A DNA stretch of 64,000 nucleotides, taken from Triatoma infestans. Its lineage: Eukaryota > Arthropoda > Insecta > Hemiptera > Reduviidae. Positions within the stretch are counted from its first letter, which is position 1. Each line of letters starts with the position of its first letter. Below are positions 54,800-64,000 of this stretch, one piece after another. The stretch covers positions 108,155-172,154 of the forward strand of contig JAAEAF010003838.1 of NCBI GenBank assembly GCA_011037195.1, given 5' to 3'. The translations under genes were made by a program, and so were the position numbers. The notes beneath the pieces were generated by a model that worked only from the letters and a program-made list of their open reading frames with translations, was not told where the DNA came from and did not search any database.

Positions 54800-55760
54800 T
54801 ACAAATTAGTATTATTTATTTGTTGACCTCGAACAAATTATTTATTTCATTATTTATGCCCGTTACAATGTAAAATACATACAAATTAGATACAAATCAA
54901 ATGCTTACAAGAATTAAAATAAATATAATTATTAATATACTTTGCTTTTAAAACATAGCCAGTTATCTTAAAGAACTGTGTATTATCAAAAGTTCCTTAT
55001 TTCTACTGGGAGTGTATTAAAAAAATTTAGGACGTCAGTAGTCCCAAGCAAACATAATGTCATCACGATTTCTGATATTGTTTGGATTCCTTTCTGATCT
55101 CTTCTTAAAGTCAGCCGGATATAATTTGATATAATTTAAGCATTCATATATGTAGAGAGCTGGCAGTGATTTTATCTAGGCTAGAGAAAACTTTAGCACA
55201 GTCGTCTCTGTAGCCAATGTTGCCTATCATCCTTAAAACCCATACATTTGTAGTGCAAACAGTCAGTGTAATGCGCATGACCCAATAACAATAAGCCAGG
55301 TGAAATTCCAGCAAAGCGTAGTGTATGATTAGCATTATCTCTGTAGAAACTGTGCCAGAAATATTTCATAGAACGAAGCTGGCAATAAAAATTTTGTAAT
55401 TTTATTAACAACATAAAAACCCCTCGTGTCCAAGTTTGCTTGCTACGAAACTGAGCCGGATGATACCGAAATATTTAACAGTGGAAATGGGCTTAAACCA
55501 AACATCAGTTCCTGGGCTTTCCCCATGTTTAACTTTAATCTATTTTGACAACATCATTTGTCTCCATCCTGTGGTGGAAATTTAGCGCCATTTGAAGTAA
55601 TACTGGATTCACTATAATTGCATGTATTGGCAACATCATCTTTTTAGAAGAGGTTAAGATAGCGATCAGATTCAACAAGCAAGTCCTTAGTATAAATTAA
55701 AAACAATACTGCGCCTAACATGGTGCCCTAACTAACCCCCTAATTTGGATCTCCCTGCTT
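54800..55760 (-). pseudogene. Jockey/CR1-type LINE 3' half, dead
   Basis: On the minus strand an RT palm trace (GTMLGAVLFLIYTKDLLVES, 55735-55670) is followed by a short N-terminal ADDVANT-like remnant. The thumb and C-terminal region follow: FYRDNANHTLRFAGISPGL, then WVLRMIGNIGYRDDCAKVF, then SSLDKITASSLHIYECL. This is the RIIgn...CRxlFxxLxILTxxSLYIxE block near the end of CR1/Jockey-like ORF2. Frameshifts separate the pieces. Between the two halves (55480-55580) lies a stretch duplicated from 54207-54233 and 54568-54617, so the element was rearranged together with the D1/D2 mosaic. Confidence 0.75.
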
Positions 55761-56885
55761 CGGAATACATATTATTGACAGGTATATTCTTTGTATTTTT
55801 TTCGCATCAACAACTGCGGTCATTAGCGCTATTCTTTGCATTGTTAAAAAATTGTACTAAAAGTTCAAAAGTTGCGAAATTTGTGTAGTCTATATTTTTT
55901 CTCATGATGGTAATTTTCGTTCAAAAAATTTGTTTTGCGAGGATAAATTGCATACAAAGCTTTGCCTTGCTTTGGTTTACCTTTTAGATTGTCTGATGGC
56001 TTAATTTAAACCATCATCGTCAATTTGAATTTGAATTTTCTCTTGAAGATGAATGACGAAAAAGAATATCCAATCCCAGTCTTGGCAAATTAAACATTAG
56101 GCGCCGAGTATCCCAGTAAAGGGGGGATTGCTGTCTTACTTGGCCATATTGTCCGGTTGTTATCCCAGTATCAGCAAACGCATTACATGGTAGCCTGGTC
56201 AGCGTACATACTTTCGCCGAGCCGCATAAGAACACATGCAAAGTAACGTCGATGGCACTTTTAGCCGGTCAACATTGACGTCAACGTGCAAAAAGCAGCC
56301 ACCGCACTGACCTAGCAAATTCCTGAGGATGGGAACATAATTAGGAATTATGTTCTCCATAACTTTTATTCGCTGCAATCCTTTATGAGCACTCCAAGTG
56401 ACAGGGCTTTCTATCAGCCGGTTTGCTGAGATCAATGGCACAGCAACTGTTGACATCGGAACTAGTACATCTTCCGATTCTTTGGAATACTTTCCTCCTT
56501 CCCAGGGATAAACCTGATAGACTGACATCTACTGAAAAAGAGGCATAAAGGCTTTGTTTGCAAGCCGATACTCTCTAATACATACGAGAGTAGGTGCGTT
56601 ATCGGTAGGCCGATTACTGTAGACCACTCAGATAGCCGACTACAAGTATACGAGAAAGACTACTCGCCTAGGACGGAAATATGAGAGCTGAAATTTCTCC
56701 ATCCAAAAAATGGCATGGACTGCCTAGGGCAACGAAACCCTCAAACAGCAGCAATTACAAATAAAAACTAAATTATTAATTAATCATCACAGATTAATAA
56801 TAATCTTAATATTAAGATATAGTAGAACAACATATTGTGCTGAAATTGCATGTTAGATGGAAGCTTAACGTGCATGATTCATGCT
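55761..56885. other. mixed-composition stretch, no assigned gene
   Basis: Two minus-strand ORFs (56528-56199 and 56241-56020) lie in a GC-richer segment. The second includes PCNAFADTGITTG, which faintly resembles a retroelement aspartic-protease DTG box, but no supporting flap, RT or integrase motif is present. Left unassigned. Confidence 0.3.
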
Positions 56886-56889
56886 TAAT

Positions 56890-57125
56890 GTTGCTGCATT
56901 TCCTTAAACCCCCGCAAGGTCAATTTTCCTGAAGAAAAAAGGTTCAAAGATAGGCATTTATTTGTGTAAATCGTATACAAAGTTTAAAGAAAATCGCAAA
57001 AAACTGACGATTTTTCGTTTTTTAAATCATTTGTTCTCACACACACACACACACATATTTTTCTCAAAAACCTGTAATTCCTAGTGAAAAGTTAATTTCG
57101 GAAACTCTCTCACAGCAAGCAGTGA
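56890..57125 (+). repeat. family X, internally deleted copy
   Basis: cccgcaaggtcaattttcct, caaagtttaaagaaaatcgc, aaaaaactgacgatttttcg, a CA tract (57037-57056), and gtgaaaagttaatttcgga with a terminal gcaagcagtgaaaaa. The segment between aaactg and the CA tract is missing. Confidence 0.7.
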
Positions 57126-57799
57126 AAAATTTCTCATTAATAATGATTACAGATAAAACATAATTAATTACAGATATATCTCCAGTTTTATTCAGAGGTA
57201 CAAAATACTTAAGATGATCCTTAAACGTACTAACATAAAGTGGAATATACGTATCTGGCAACTTTTTATCTTCAGCACTAACTGCTCTAATAAAAATGTT
57301 CTAACTTGCATTTTTATTAATTTTTCTTATGATGTAAATTTAATCATGTTAAATAGCAACATAAAATATGTGCATACATCAAGTGAGTATTGTGCATCTA
57401 ATGTAAGGAAGAAAAATAAAAACATGATGAAGGTCTTGTTAATGGCGGCGTCATGTGGCGATTTTTATTGCCGAGTCCCATCTCATATAGTCAGCAACAA
57501 TGTGCACCCGTCGGATGTTCATAATGAAAAACATCACCCAGATTGTTTTCTTCTTTTTCTTTAATAAACAAATCCCCCGAAAAAAATGAATAGAATAAAA
57601 ATGTAAATTAAATATGAGTATACGGAACAAAATCATTTTTTATTAAACCAAAACTCGCCCATTAAAAATAAAATCTCTGATGTTAAAAAACACTCAAACG
57701 ACTTTTCTCTATTTTTTTGTCATCTTCCAAATGAAAAACCCATTCAATGTTTGTAATGTTTACAACACATTTAATGAACGTAAAGTAAATGCTTATTTT

Positions 57800-57950
57800 T
57801 CTTGGCTGGGTTTAACATCTGTACTTTACTATAAATTACTCATATTAATAAAATCCAAGGCCAGAACTGACAATCGAACCCAATACCTGCAGCGTGGCGG
57901 CCTCATATTGCTTAGTATTACATCGGCGGTAAAACCATATTGTAATTTAA
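57800..57950 (-). repeat. tRNA-derived SINE, copy 1
   Basis: On the minus strand a B box (GGTTCGATTGTC, 57880-57869) is followed by agttctggccttggatttta. The same B box plus tail string is in the SINE at 60690-60875. The A box region (aatactaagcaatatgaggc) is degenerate. Confidence 0.6.
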
Positions 57951-58019
57951 TATAACACTTAGTGGGAAACCTGACGTCATATGCCGCCTCCAGAATTCTT
58001 CAAAAATCAATTTCCTTAA

Positions 58020-58880
58020 ATAAATAAAAAACTCTGATGTGAAACACTCACACGATTTTCTTATACTCCTCTTATTTCAGTTATACCTAAATAAAACGAC
58101 AACTTTTCTGTAAATTTCAAATGTTGACCATTTGTCCTTATATAAATATACAGGAAATGTGGGGACAGGTGCCAATCTACCCACCAACGAGGATAGAGAA
58201 TGGTTACATTGTCGTCAGCGCCAATAATATTAAACAGGCACATTGGAATTTTCTCATAACTACCTAAAAAAAAAAAAATTGCTCAGAAAAATATTACAAA
58301 TAAAAGTGATAAACTTATATCTTTGCAGTGAGTATTCCAAGTTTAAAGGAAATCGTTAAAATCGTTTTCGAGATAATTAAAAAGAAAAATCAAAAACCTA
58401 TTCTGTAAAATCGCACTTCCGGTTAACCAGATACAGCGATTTTCATCAAATTTGGAATTTTCGCAATGATTTTAATATATATTAATATTATGTAAATGGT
58501 AAGACCATATATTTTACTGAAGTGGTACTTTAGTGGAAACCATAACACTCCTGTCACTATGGTCCCACAGAACCATAAAAAAAAATCAAATTTTCCGGGA
58601 AAATGTTTGGCATATATGTGGGTATAATATAGTATACGACATTTAATAATAAGTCTCAGTTATGGCTGATGGATTTTGTCCGAAACCTTCATGTCTGATG
58701 CGGTGGTAATACCTAAATAGAATACCAGGTTTGAGCTTCCTGCGATTTTTTTTTTTAGAAATACTTTGTTCACACACACACAAACAGCGACCATTCGCTG
58801 AAAGCAATGTTTTCGTCCTCAATGGACCTTTAAACACGATCGCAATACTTCCACTTAAGTAGGTGTAAGAAAAAGAAAAA
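58020..58880 (+). repeat. family X, near full length
   Basis: 5' end ctgatgtgaaacactcacac, gattttctta; middle aaggaaatcgttaaaatcgt, aaatcgcacttccggttaac, gattttcatcaaatttggaa; then gctgatggattttgtccgaa, caggtttgagcttcctgcga, short CA tract, and a 3' end aaacacgatcgcaatacttc, cacttaagtaggtgtaag. Confidence 0.8.
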
Positions 58881-60080
58881 CTTGCAAGCAAAAGTAGTTT
58901 AAATATTCCTAGTTTAAACTCTTTAGAGCTTTTATCGCAAAAAGAAAAAAAAGCCGCGACAGGCGTAATCGAATTCTGAATAATCGTACCGAAGCCAAGA
59001 GCGCGAGTTATTAGAATAACATATGAAGAAAAATTAATTAAATTCTTTATAATCTCCTTATGTAATAAATGTAATAAACATTGATATAATAATATACTAT
59101 GTATTTCACAAACTTGTATTATGACATTATCAGATAATTTTTTTTTTTTATTCTCTTAAGTTTCATACCGTTCCTTGGTGAAAGATAAGCTTGTAGAGTG
59201 TGCAGGCGGAATGAGAGGAGAAGAACGGAGAAAAGTGAAATGAGAGATGTTTTCCCCTTGATATATATTAGCTTTTCCTTTTTCTTTTTCCTCTTGACGG
59301 TAGTAGTTTCTATATCCTCCACCCACGCTGTACAGAATATAGCGCTTCTCTAGCTCTGCCGCCCGAACCATACAAACCGGGCGGGTGCCTTTGTTTGATA
59401 TATTTCATTGTTCTTTTACTTTTCTGTCGCCCCGAAAACTTACTTGACTGTTTCCATTTGAATGTTTCCATCATCTTATGACGAACTCATCATCTACGGC
59501 CGCCTCACTACCACTGAGGCCACCCGCCTACCACACAACATCCCTTCCATCATATCAAACCTTCCCATCTGGTGCTGGTTACCATCAACAACAACTGTGG
59601 TCCATATCTCTTGCTTAGATCTTTTACCCACCACACCCTCACCTCCTGAACTTCTTGTTTCATCACATAACCACTTGACCTTAATTCTTCGCCGAGTTTA
59701 TTGCGGTTATATTATAACCTATCTCTTATAAAACCTAACTTGTTTGTTTTGTTTTATCTCGAAACAACAAATTCTTTGCTCATAAAGTATTTTGTAACTT
59801 TTATTACATATATTTTGTAATATATTTAATATTAGAATAATACTACAACCTACGATAAATTTTACCAGGTGTAATTTGGCATTTAATGGTTTTTCTTTCT
59901 ATTTCTTCATTTGTTGGAGAAGAAAATAATATTAGACAATACTTTGCAGGTGAAACTTTCATACGTTTTCCCTAACTCTATTTTTATTTTTTATTTTTTT
60001 TATTTTGTATTTTTTATTTCATAAATGTACTTATATTTTTTTAAATTTATAATTTCTATAACATCCTTAAATTTATGGTC
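58881..60080. other. AT-rich stretch, C-rich ORF of unknown nature
   Basis: 59462-59731 (+) is an 89-residue ORF in a C-rich patch (cctcactaccactgaggcca). It has no recognised motif, signal peptide or repeat-family match. The neighbouring minus-strand ORF (59371-59156) is Lys/Glu-rich. Neither is supported as a gene. Confidence 0.3.
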
Positions 60081-60084
60081 GAAT

Positions 60085-60460
60085 CACGTATACAATTTTT
60101 TGATATAAAAGTGTCAGATTTCTATTTAAAGATTCCACATTTAAAGAAAATCTTTGAAAGAAAATTTAAAGAATCATTAGCCATATTTGTGAGAATCAAA
60201 TGAAACATTCAACAAACTGGCACACTACCGGTTTATTGATTTTTAAGCGAAATTTTTATGCAGAAATTAAACTTATCACCGTACGAAATATATGAATTTT
60301 GTAATTATTTTGTTATTTATTTATTTATTTTTACTAAATTCTTCTTTTAAGAAACAATTTTTTTTTTATCCTCAGAGATTTTCAGACATGAAATTTATTT
60401 CCTTGAAAACATGTATGAAAATCACAAATGAATTTAACACTCCCTCACACAGCAATAAAG
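60085..60460 (+). repeat. family X, diverged copy
   Basis: aagattccacatttaaagaa, cacactaccggtttattgat, ttttaagcgaaatttttatg, cctcagagattttcagac and gaatttaacactccctcaca, then gcaataaaggaaac. Confidence 0.5.
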
Positions 60461-60689
60461 GAAACTAAATTTCTTTCAGCCTCATCTGTAACAACAAGAT
60501 TTGCTGGTGATGTTGCTGGATGGACAAACACAGTATTGACACTTGCACTCACAATTATATTCAACTGTTTCGATTAGTCACGACAATAAGTAAAGACGAT
60601 AGACGAGCGACGAGGTAACATTGGCCAGCGGTGATTTCTTAAATTTATATACGTAGAGTAAAATAATGTCTGTTTTTAATTCAGGCTGG

Positions 60690-60875
60690 CTTTACATCCA
60701 ACTTCCGGACAGTTGTCGTAGACAGAAGCAGATAACATACTTTACTCTATATTACACCTATTAATACATCACATAAAATCCAAGGCCAAGAACGGAAATC
60801 GAACCCAGTAGCACAATATACTTCACTGTGCGGTCCGCGTCTCTAACCACTCAGCTATCGTAGCCTTCTAGTGGT
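60690..60875 (-). repeat. tRNA-derived SINE, copy 2
   Basis: Minus strand: A box TAGCTGAGTGG at 60857-60847 and B box GGTTCGATTTCC at 60806-60795, 40 bp apart, close to tRNA spacing. The tRNA-like head is followed by gttcttggccttggatttta and a short tail. Shares head-body junction with 57800-57950 and differs from the SINE at 19412. Confidence 0.8.
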
Positions 60876-60879
60876 TTCT

Positions 60880-61045
60880 TCCATATTTAAAAATATATGT
60901 ATGAATTTCGCGAAAAAGTGGGGATTTTTCGCGGAAAAGTTGGGGATGGGGAAATTTCAGTGAAGTCACACTTTTGATTATCGAATATTCTCCGAAACTT
61001 AACATTGTTTTGCCTAAACAAAAAATCATGTTCGAGCGTTATTTT
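60880..61045 (+). repeat. family X fragment
   Basis: aatttcgcgaaaaagtgggg, cagtgaagtcacacttttga, ttatcgaatattctccgaaa and catgttcgagcgttattttt. Confidence 0.5.
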
Positions 61046-61159
61046 TCGATTTTGATATTATATTAAAGTTTAAGATATAATAGTGACAAAATGGTCCAAT
61101 CATTTCATTGTTTTACTTATTTATACTTCTTTATAATGGCCATCATCAGGAAGTGTATT

Positions 61160-61735
61160 AAAAACTAATCTGGTTTGAAACACTCACACCGACTTTCACT
61201 TACTACAGCTTAGACAGATTTAATTGACAAATTTTCTTCAGATTTATCAGTAAAGTAAAAACGCACTTCCGGTCAACCGATTTTCTTCAAACTCCGATTT
61301 TTGGCTACAAATTTCATTCTATTTATTTACTTATATGATAGAAATAATGATAACCTTACTTAAGTGTGGTGTTTAAAGGGATAACAGAACCCTTGCTTTT
61401 CTCCCAAAAAGCATCTTAAATAATTTTTCCATAGAAATCTAGCAAAAACAATAAAAGTTTCTAGCTCTTTGTGGATGTGTAATTAATATGGCAAGTTGAA
61501 TGAAAAAATGTTGGAGCCGTTTTTGTAAAAATAGCAAAAAACTGAAAAAAAATCCATTCAGAAAAGGGTAATTGATAGATAAGTTGATGGAACTCATGGT
61601 GATACCCATGTTTACATACATATACATACACACAGACTCAGAACGTGTATTTCCGGTGAAAACTCGATAACGCAAATTTGACACGATCACAATCTTTCCT
61701 CTAAACCAGTTAGAGGAAGTAATATATATTGTTGA
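61160..61735 (+). repeat. family X with internal deletion, covarying 3' hairpin
   Basis: 5' end ctggtttgaaacactcacac, cgactttcacttac; then aaaacgcacttccggtcaac, cgattttcttcaaactccga, atgttggagccgtttttgta, cagaacgtgtatttccggtg and aatttgacacgatcacaatc. It ends in CCTCTAA-accag-TTAGAGG, a hairpin whose stem sequence differs from the usual CTCTTAC...GTAAGAG. Confidence 0.8.
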
Positions 61736-62072
61736 ACAACAAGAAAATCTTCATACAATAATCGTATAACCAATAAGATAAATTAGATATTTTATTCACA
61801 CCACTCTAACATGCATCTACATACAAGCATAATTCGCAAAAACATTTTCATTTTCAAGGAGTCACAAAACATAAACTCGTGACATGTAACAGTACAAAGA
61901 CTTAATTTCTGAATATTAGACACGAGAGTAAGTAAAAATGTCTTTTTTTAAATGCTGATTTCAATTGGAACAAATTAATAGAACAAAAGTATTTGAGTTT
62001 TTACTGAGAATGAAAAAAATTTGAGTAACTTCTGAGTCGGAAAATGTGGTTTCGGCAATTGATCTGAGTGGG

Positions 62073-62731
62073 NNNNNNNNNNNNNNNNNNNNNNNNNNNN
62101 NNNNNNNNNNNNNNNNNNNNNNNNNNNNNNNNNNNNNNNNNNNNNNNNNNNNNNNNNNNNNNNNNNNNNNNNNNNNNNNNNNNNNNNNNNNNNNNNNNNN
62201 NNNNNNNNNNNNNNNNNNNNNNNNNNNNNNNNNNNNNNNNNNNNNNNNNNNNNNNNNNNNNNNNNNNNNNNNNNNNNNNNNNNNNNNNNNNNNNNNNNNN
62301 NNNNNNNNNNNNNNNNNNNNNNNNNNNNNNNNNNNNNNNNNNNNNNNNNNNNNNNNNNNNNNNNNNNNNNNNNNNNNNNNNNNNNNNNNNNNNNNNNNNN
62401 NNNNNNNNNNNNNNNNNNNNNNNNNNNNNNNNNNNNNNNNNNNNNNNNNNNNNNNNNNNNNNNNNNNNNNNNNNNNNNNNNNNNNNNNNNNNNNNNNNNN
62501 NNNNNNNNNNNNNNNNNNNNNNNNNNNNNNNNNNNNNNNNNNNNNNNNNNNNNNNNNNNNNNNNNNNNNNNNNNNNNNNNNNNNNNNNNNNNNNNNNNNN
62601 NNNNNNNNNNNNNNNNNNNNNNNNNNNNNNNNNNNNNNNNNNNNNNNNNNNNNNNNNNNNNNNNNNNNNNNNNNNNNNNNNNNNNNNNNNNNNNNNNNNN
62701 NNNNNNNNNNNNNNNNNNNNNNNNNNNNNNN
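62073..62731. other. assembly gap
   Basis: A run of 659 N. It abuts an (ATTAGA)n LINE tail on its right, so a long simple repeat may have caused the break. ORFs predicted across it are meaningless. Confidence 1.
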
Positions 62732-62751
62732 ATTAGAATTAGAATTAGAAT
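62732..62751. repeat. (ATTAGA)n LINE tail next to the gap
   Basis: Three units of attaga, ending in attagaatgatgca. This is the 3' tail of the minus-strand LINE; the rest is hidden in the N run. Confidence 0.8.
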
Positions 62752-64000
62752 GATGCAAGGGGGGACTAAAACCCAGGCACCGCAGCCTCTCATTGAGGCT
62801 TATTGTGCCAACCTCTCAAACCTAGTAGTGGAAGCCCCCTCTTCATGAGGTACAAAGCCTTCCCCACCAGTCCTTCCTGGAGTACGATTTCCTCCGGTCT
62901 CAATGTGCCGAAGATCTCGTACCGCAGTCTACTTATTGCAACGCAATCGAACAGCAGGTGAGAGGCCGTCTCCTCCTCCTCCTGACATAGTCTACACATA
63001 GTCCTAACCCCACATTGTGCAGATTTTTGAACTGCCATGCCCAGTAAACAGGCCGGTTATTAGAGAAATCTGATACCTGCTTACACCCAGGATGTATCTG
63101 GTCCTTCTTTTACACAGCTCTGGCATAACCATTTTGCCGTGTTTTGCCCCAGTATTTAGCCTCCAGTATCGGTTATGCTCTCTCCGAGTCCATTCTCTCA
63201 GAGACGCCCTCGCCATACTTTTGGCTACCCCTAGGAGCAGGTTCCGGCCCATAGAAGGGAGTATTCGCTCCCTCACTGGCCAGTTGGTCGGCTATTTCGT
63301 TACCTATGATCCCCTTATGCCCTGGCACCCATACTAGCCGAACTTTGTTGTGCCGGGATAATGCCTCCAGGGAGTCTCTACACTGAGGGAGGTGATTCTG
63401 AACGCCCGAAGTGCATTCAGCGCAGCCTGGCTGCCTGAGAAGATGCATATCTCTCTATTCCTAGAGTCCATAAGCAGTTTCTCCTCAGCACAGATCTTTA
63501 TTGCATAGACTTCAGCCTGGAAAACTGTGAAGTAACCGCCGAGGGGTCTCGCAATGCGTACCTCCGGCTTAACCCCATATATCCCCGCTCCAGTACCACA
63601 GGCCATTTTGGACCCATCCGTAAACCAGGATCCCCCATTCCGGCCCCGTTTTTCCCAGCTTTTAGCCCACTCCGACCGTGACGTTACTATCACATGGAAG
63701 GGGAGCTCAAAGTGGAATGTTGGACAACACACCTCCCCAGCCATCTTAAAGAGGGCCCAAGGGTCAACCTTCTGAATAATGTCCAAGTGCTTGGCTAGAG
63801 ACTTCTTTGCTTCCATTGGCCATTGTTCATTAGTCCTGGAAAAATGTTGCTCTATTTCATTTGCAACATTTTTCACGAAAAATGCATTTTATGAGTTTTG
63901 AAGGGAGCTCGGCGAACACTAGGTTTATCCGTCTATAAACCTGCCATTTCCGTTAATTGGTGAATTTAACACGTATAAACAGTATTGTGGGTAAACTAAA
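62732..64000 (-). pseudogene. I/R1/Loa-like LINE 3' part with RNase H (partial)
   Basis: Minus strand, entering from beyond the window. 63876-63334 contains a pre-RNase H region, then RNase H with GSWFTDGSKMACGTGAGIYG (D), VFQAEVYAIKIC (E), and CIFSGSQAALNAL, where the usual SDSQAAL Asp is Gly. After a frameshift, 63448-63173 gives VWVPGHKGIIGNEIADQLAS (the final RNase H Asp). 63038-62790 gives the C-terminal CCHC knuckle CRLCQEEEETASHLLFDC (C-x2-C-x8-H-x4-C). The 3' end carries (TTCTAA)n, cut by the gap. RNase H helps remove template RNA during target-primed reverse transcription. Frames are broken and one active-site Asp is lost, so it is dead. Same group as 37.2 and 18.0 kb but a different family. 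Confidence 0.9.

Noticed and set aside
56020..56528. Possible retroelement aspartic protease (FADTGITTG)
   Set aside because: A single DTG in a short ORF, with no flap motif, RT, integrase or LTR nearby, is not enough.
59462..59731. 89-residue C-rich ORF
   Set aside because: No recognisable domain, no initiation or splice context that could be judged, and flanked by AT-rich non-coding DNA.
61961..62793. Long ORFs of 222-272 residues
   Set aside because: They consist almost entirely of the N gap.

Overview
This is AT-rich animal genomic DNA, most likely from an arthropod. The basis is LINEs of the Jockey, CR1-like and I/R1/Loa-like groups, a pogo/Tigger DNA transposon, a mariner remnant, tRNA-derived SINEs and abundant CA and TAA microsatellites. 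A hemipteran insect is my guess, but no single diagnostic gene fixes the taxon. I can support no host protein-coding gene, rRNA or functional tRNA gene. The window is a layered graveyard of transposable elements with one long intact retrotransposon ORF, and it contains one assembly gap (62073-62731).

Layout. 0-8 kb: diverged local duplications, a minus-strand LINE relic (1.8-2.7 kb), and the first copies of a very abundant interspersed repeat that I call family X. 9-11 kb: a Jockey-like LINE with one frameshift. 14-15 kb: an RTE-like RT relic. 18-21 kb: a minus-strand LINE 3' end with RNase H, a tRNA-derived SINE, and a 5'-truncated LINE with a 14-bp target-site duplication (TSD). 22-32 kb: many family X copies, two hairpin-bearing inverted-repeat elements and a 242-bp fold-back insertion with an 11-bp TSD. 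32.3-35 kb: a LINE with a 14-bp TSD that is itself interrupted by another LINE end with its own 14-bp TSD. 37.2-38.6 kb: a minus-strand LINE with a 15-bp TSD, again interrupted by another LINE end. 40-42 kb: inverted family X copies, one carrying a 357-bp fold-back with a 13-bp TSD. 42.2-47.9 kb: a Tigger transposon with matching terminal inverted repeats (TIRs) and a decayed transposase, into which a CR1-like LINE with an unbroken 933-codon EN-RT ORF has inserted. 48-62 kb: mariner relic, family X copies, a mosaic of direct and inverted duplications (53-55.6 kb), a minus-strand LINE relic and two minus-strand SINEs. 62.7-64 kb: the 3' part of a minus-strand LINE with RNase H that runs off the window.

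How the parts relate. The nesting gives a relative timeline: family X is oldest, Tigger and the fold-back elements landed in it, and the intact LINE landed in Tigger. Family X has inverted subterminal motifs, a small palindrome at each end and an internal CA microsatellite. That architecture resembles Helitron/Helentron-associated non-autonomous elements (HINE/DINE-1 type). Several fold-back elements share a CTGANGAN-hairpin-GAAAC motif that resembles the hammerhead-ribozyme core known from Penelope-like elements. These two repeat systems are the most interesting content.
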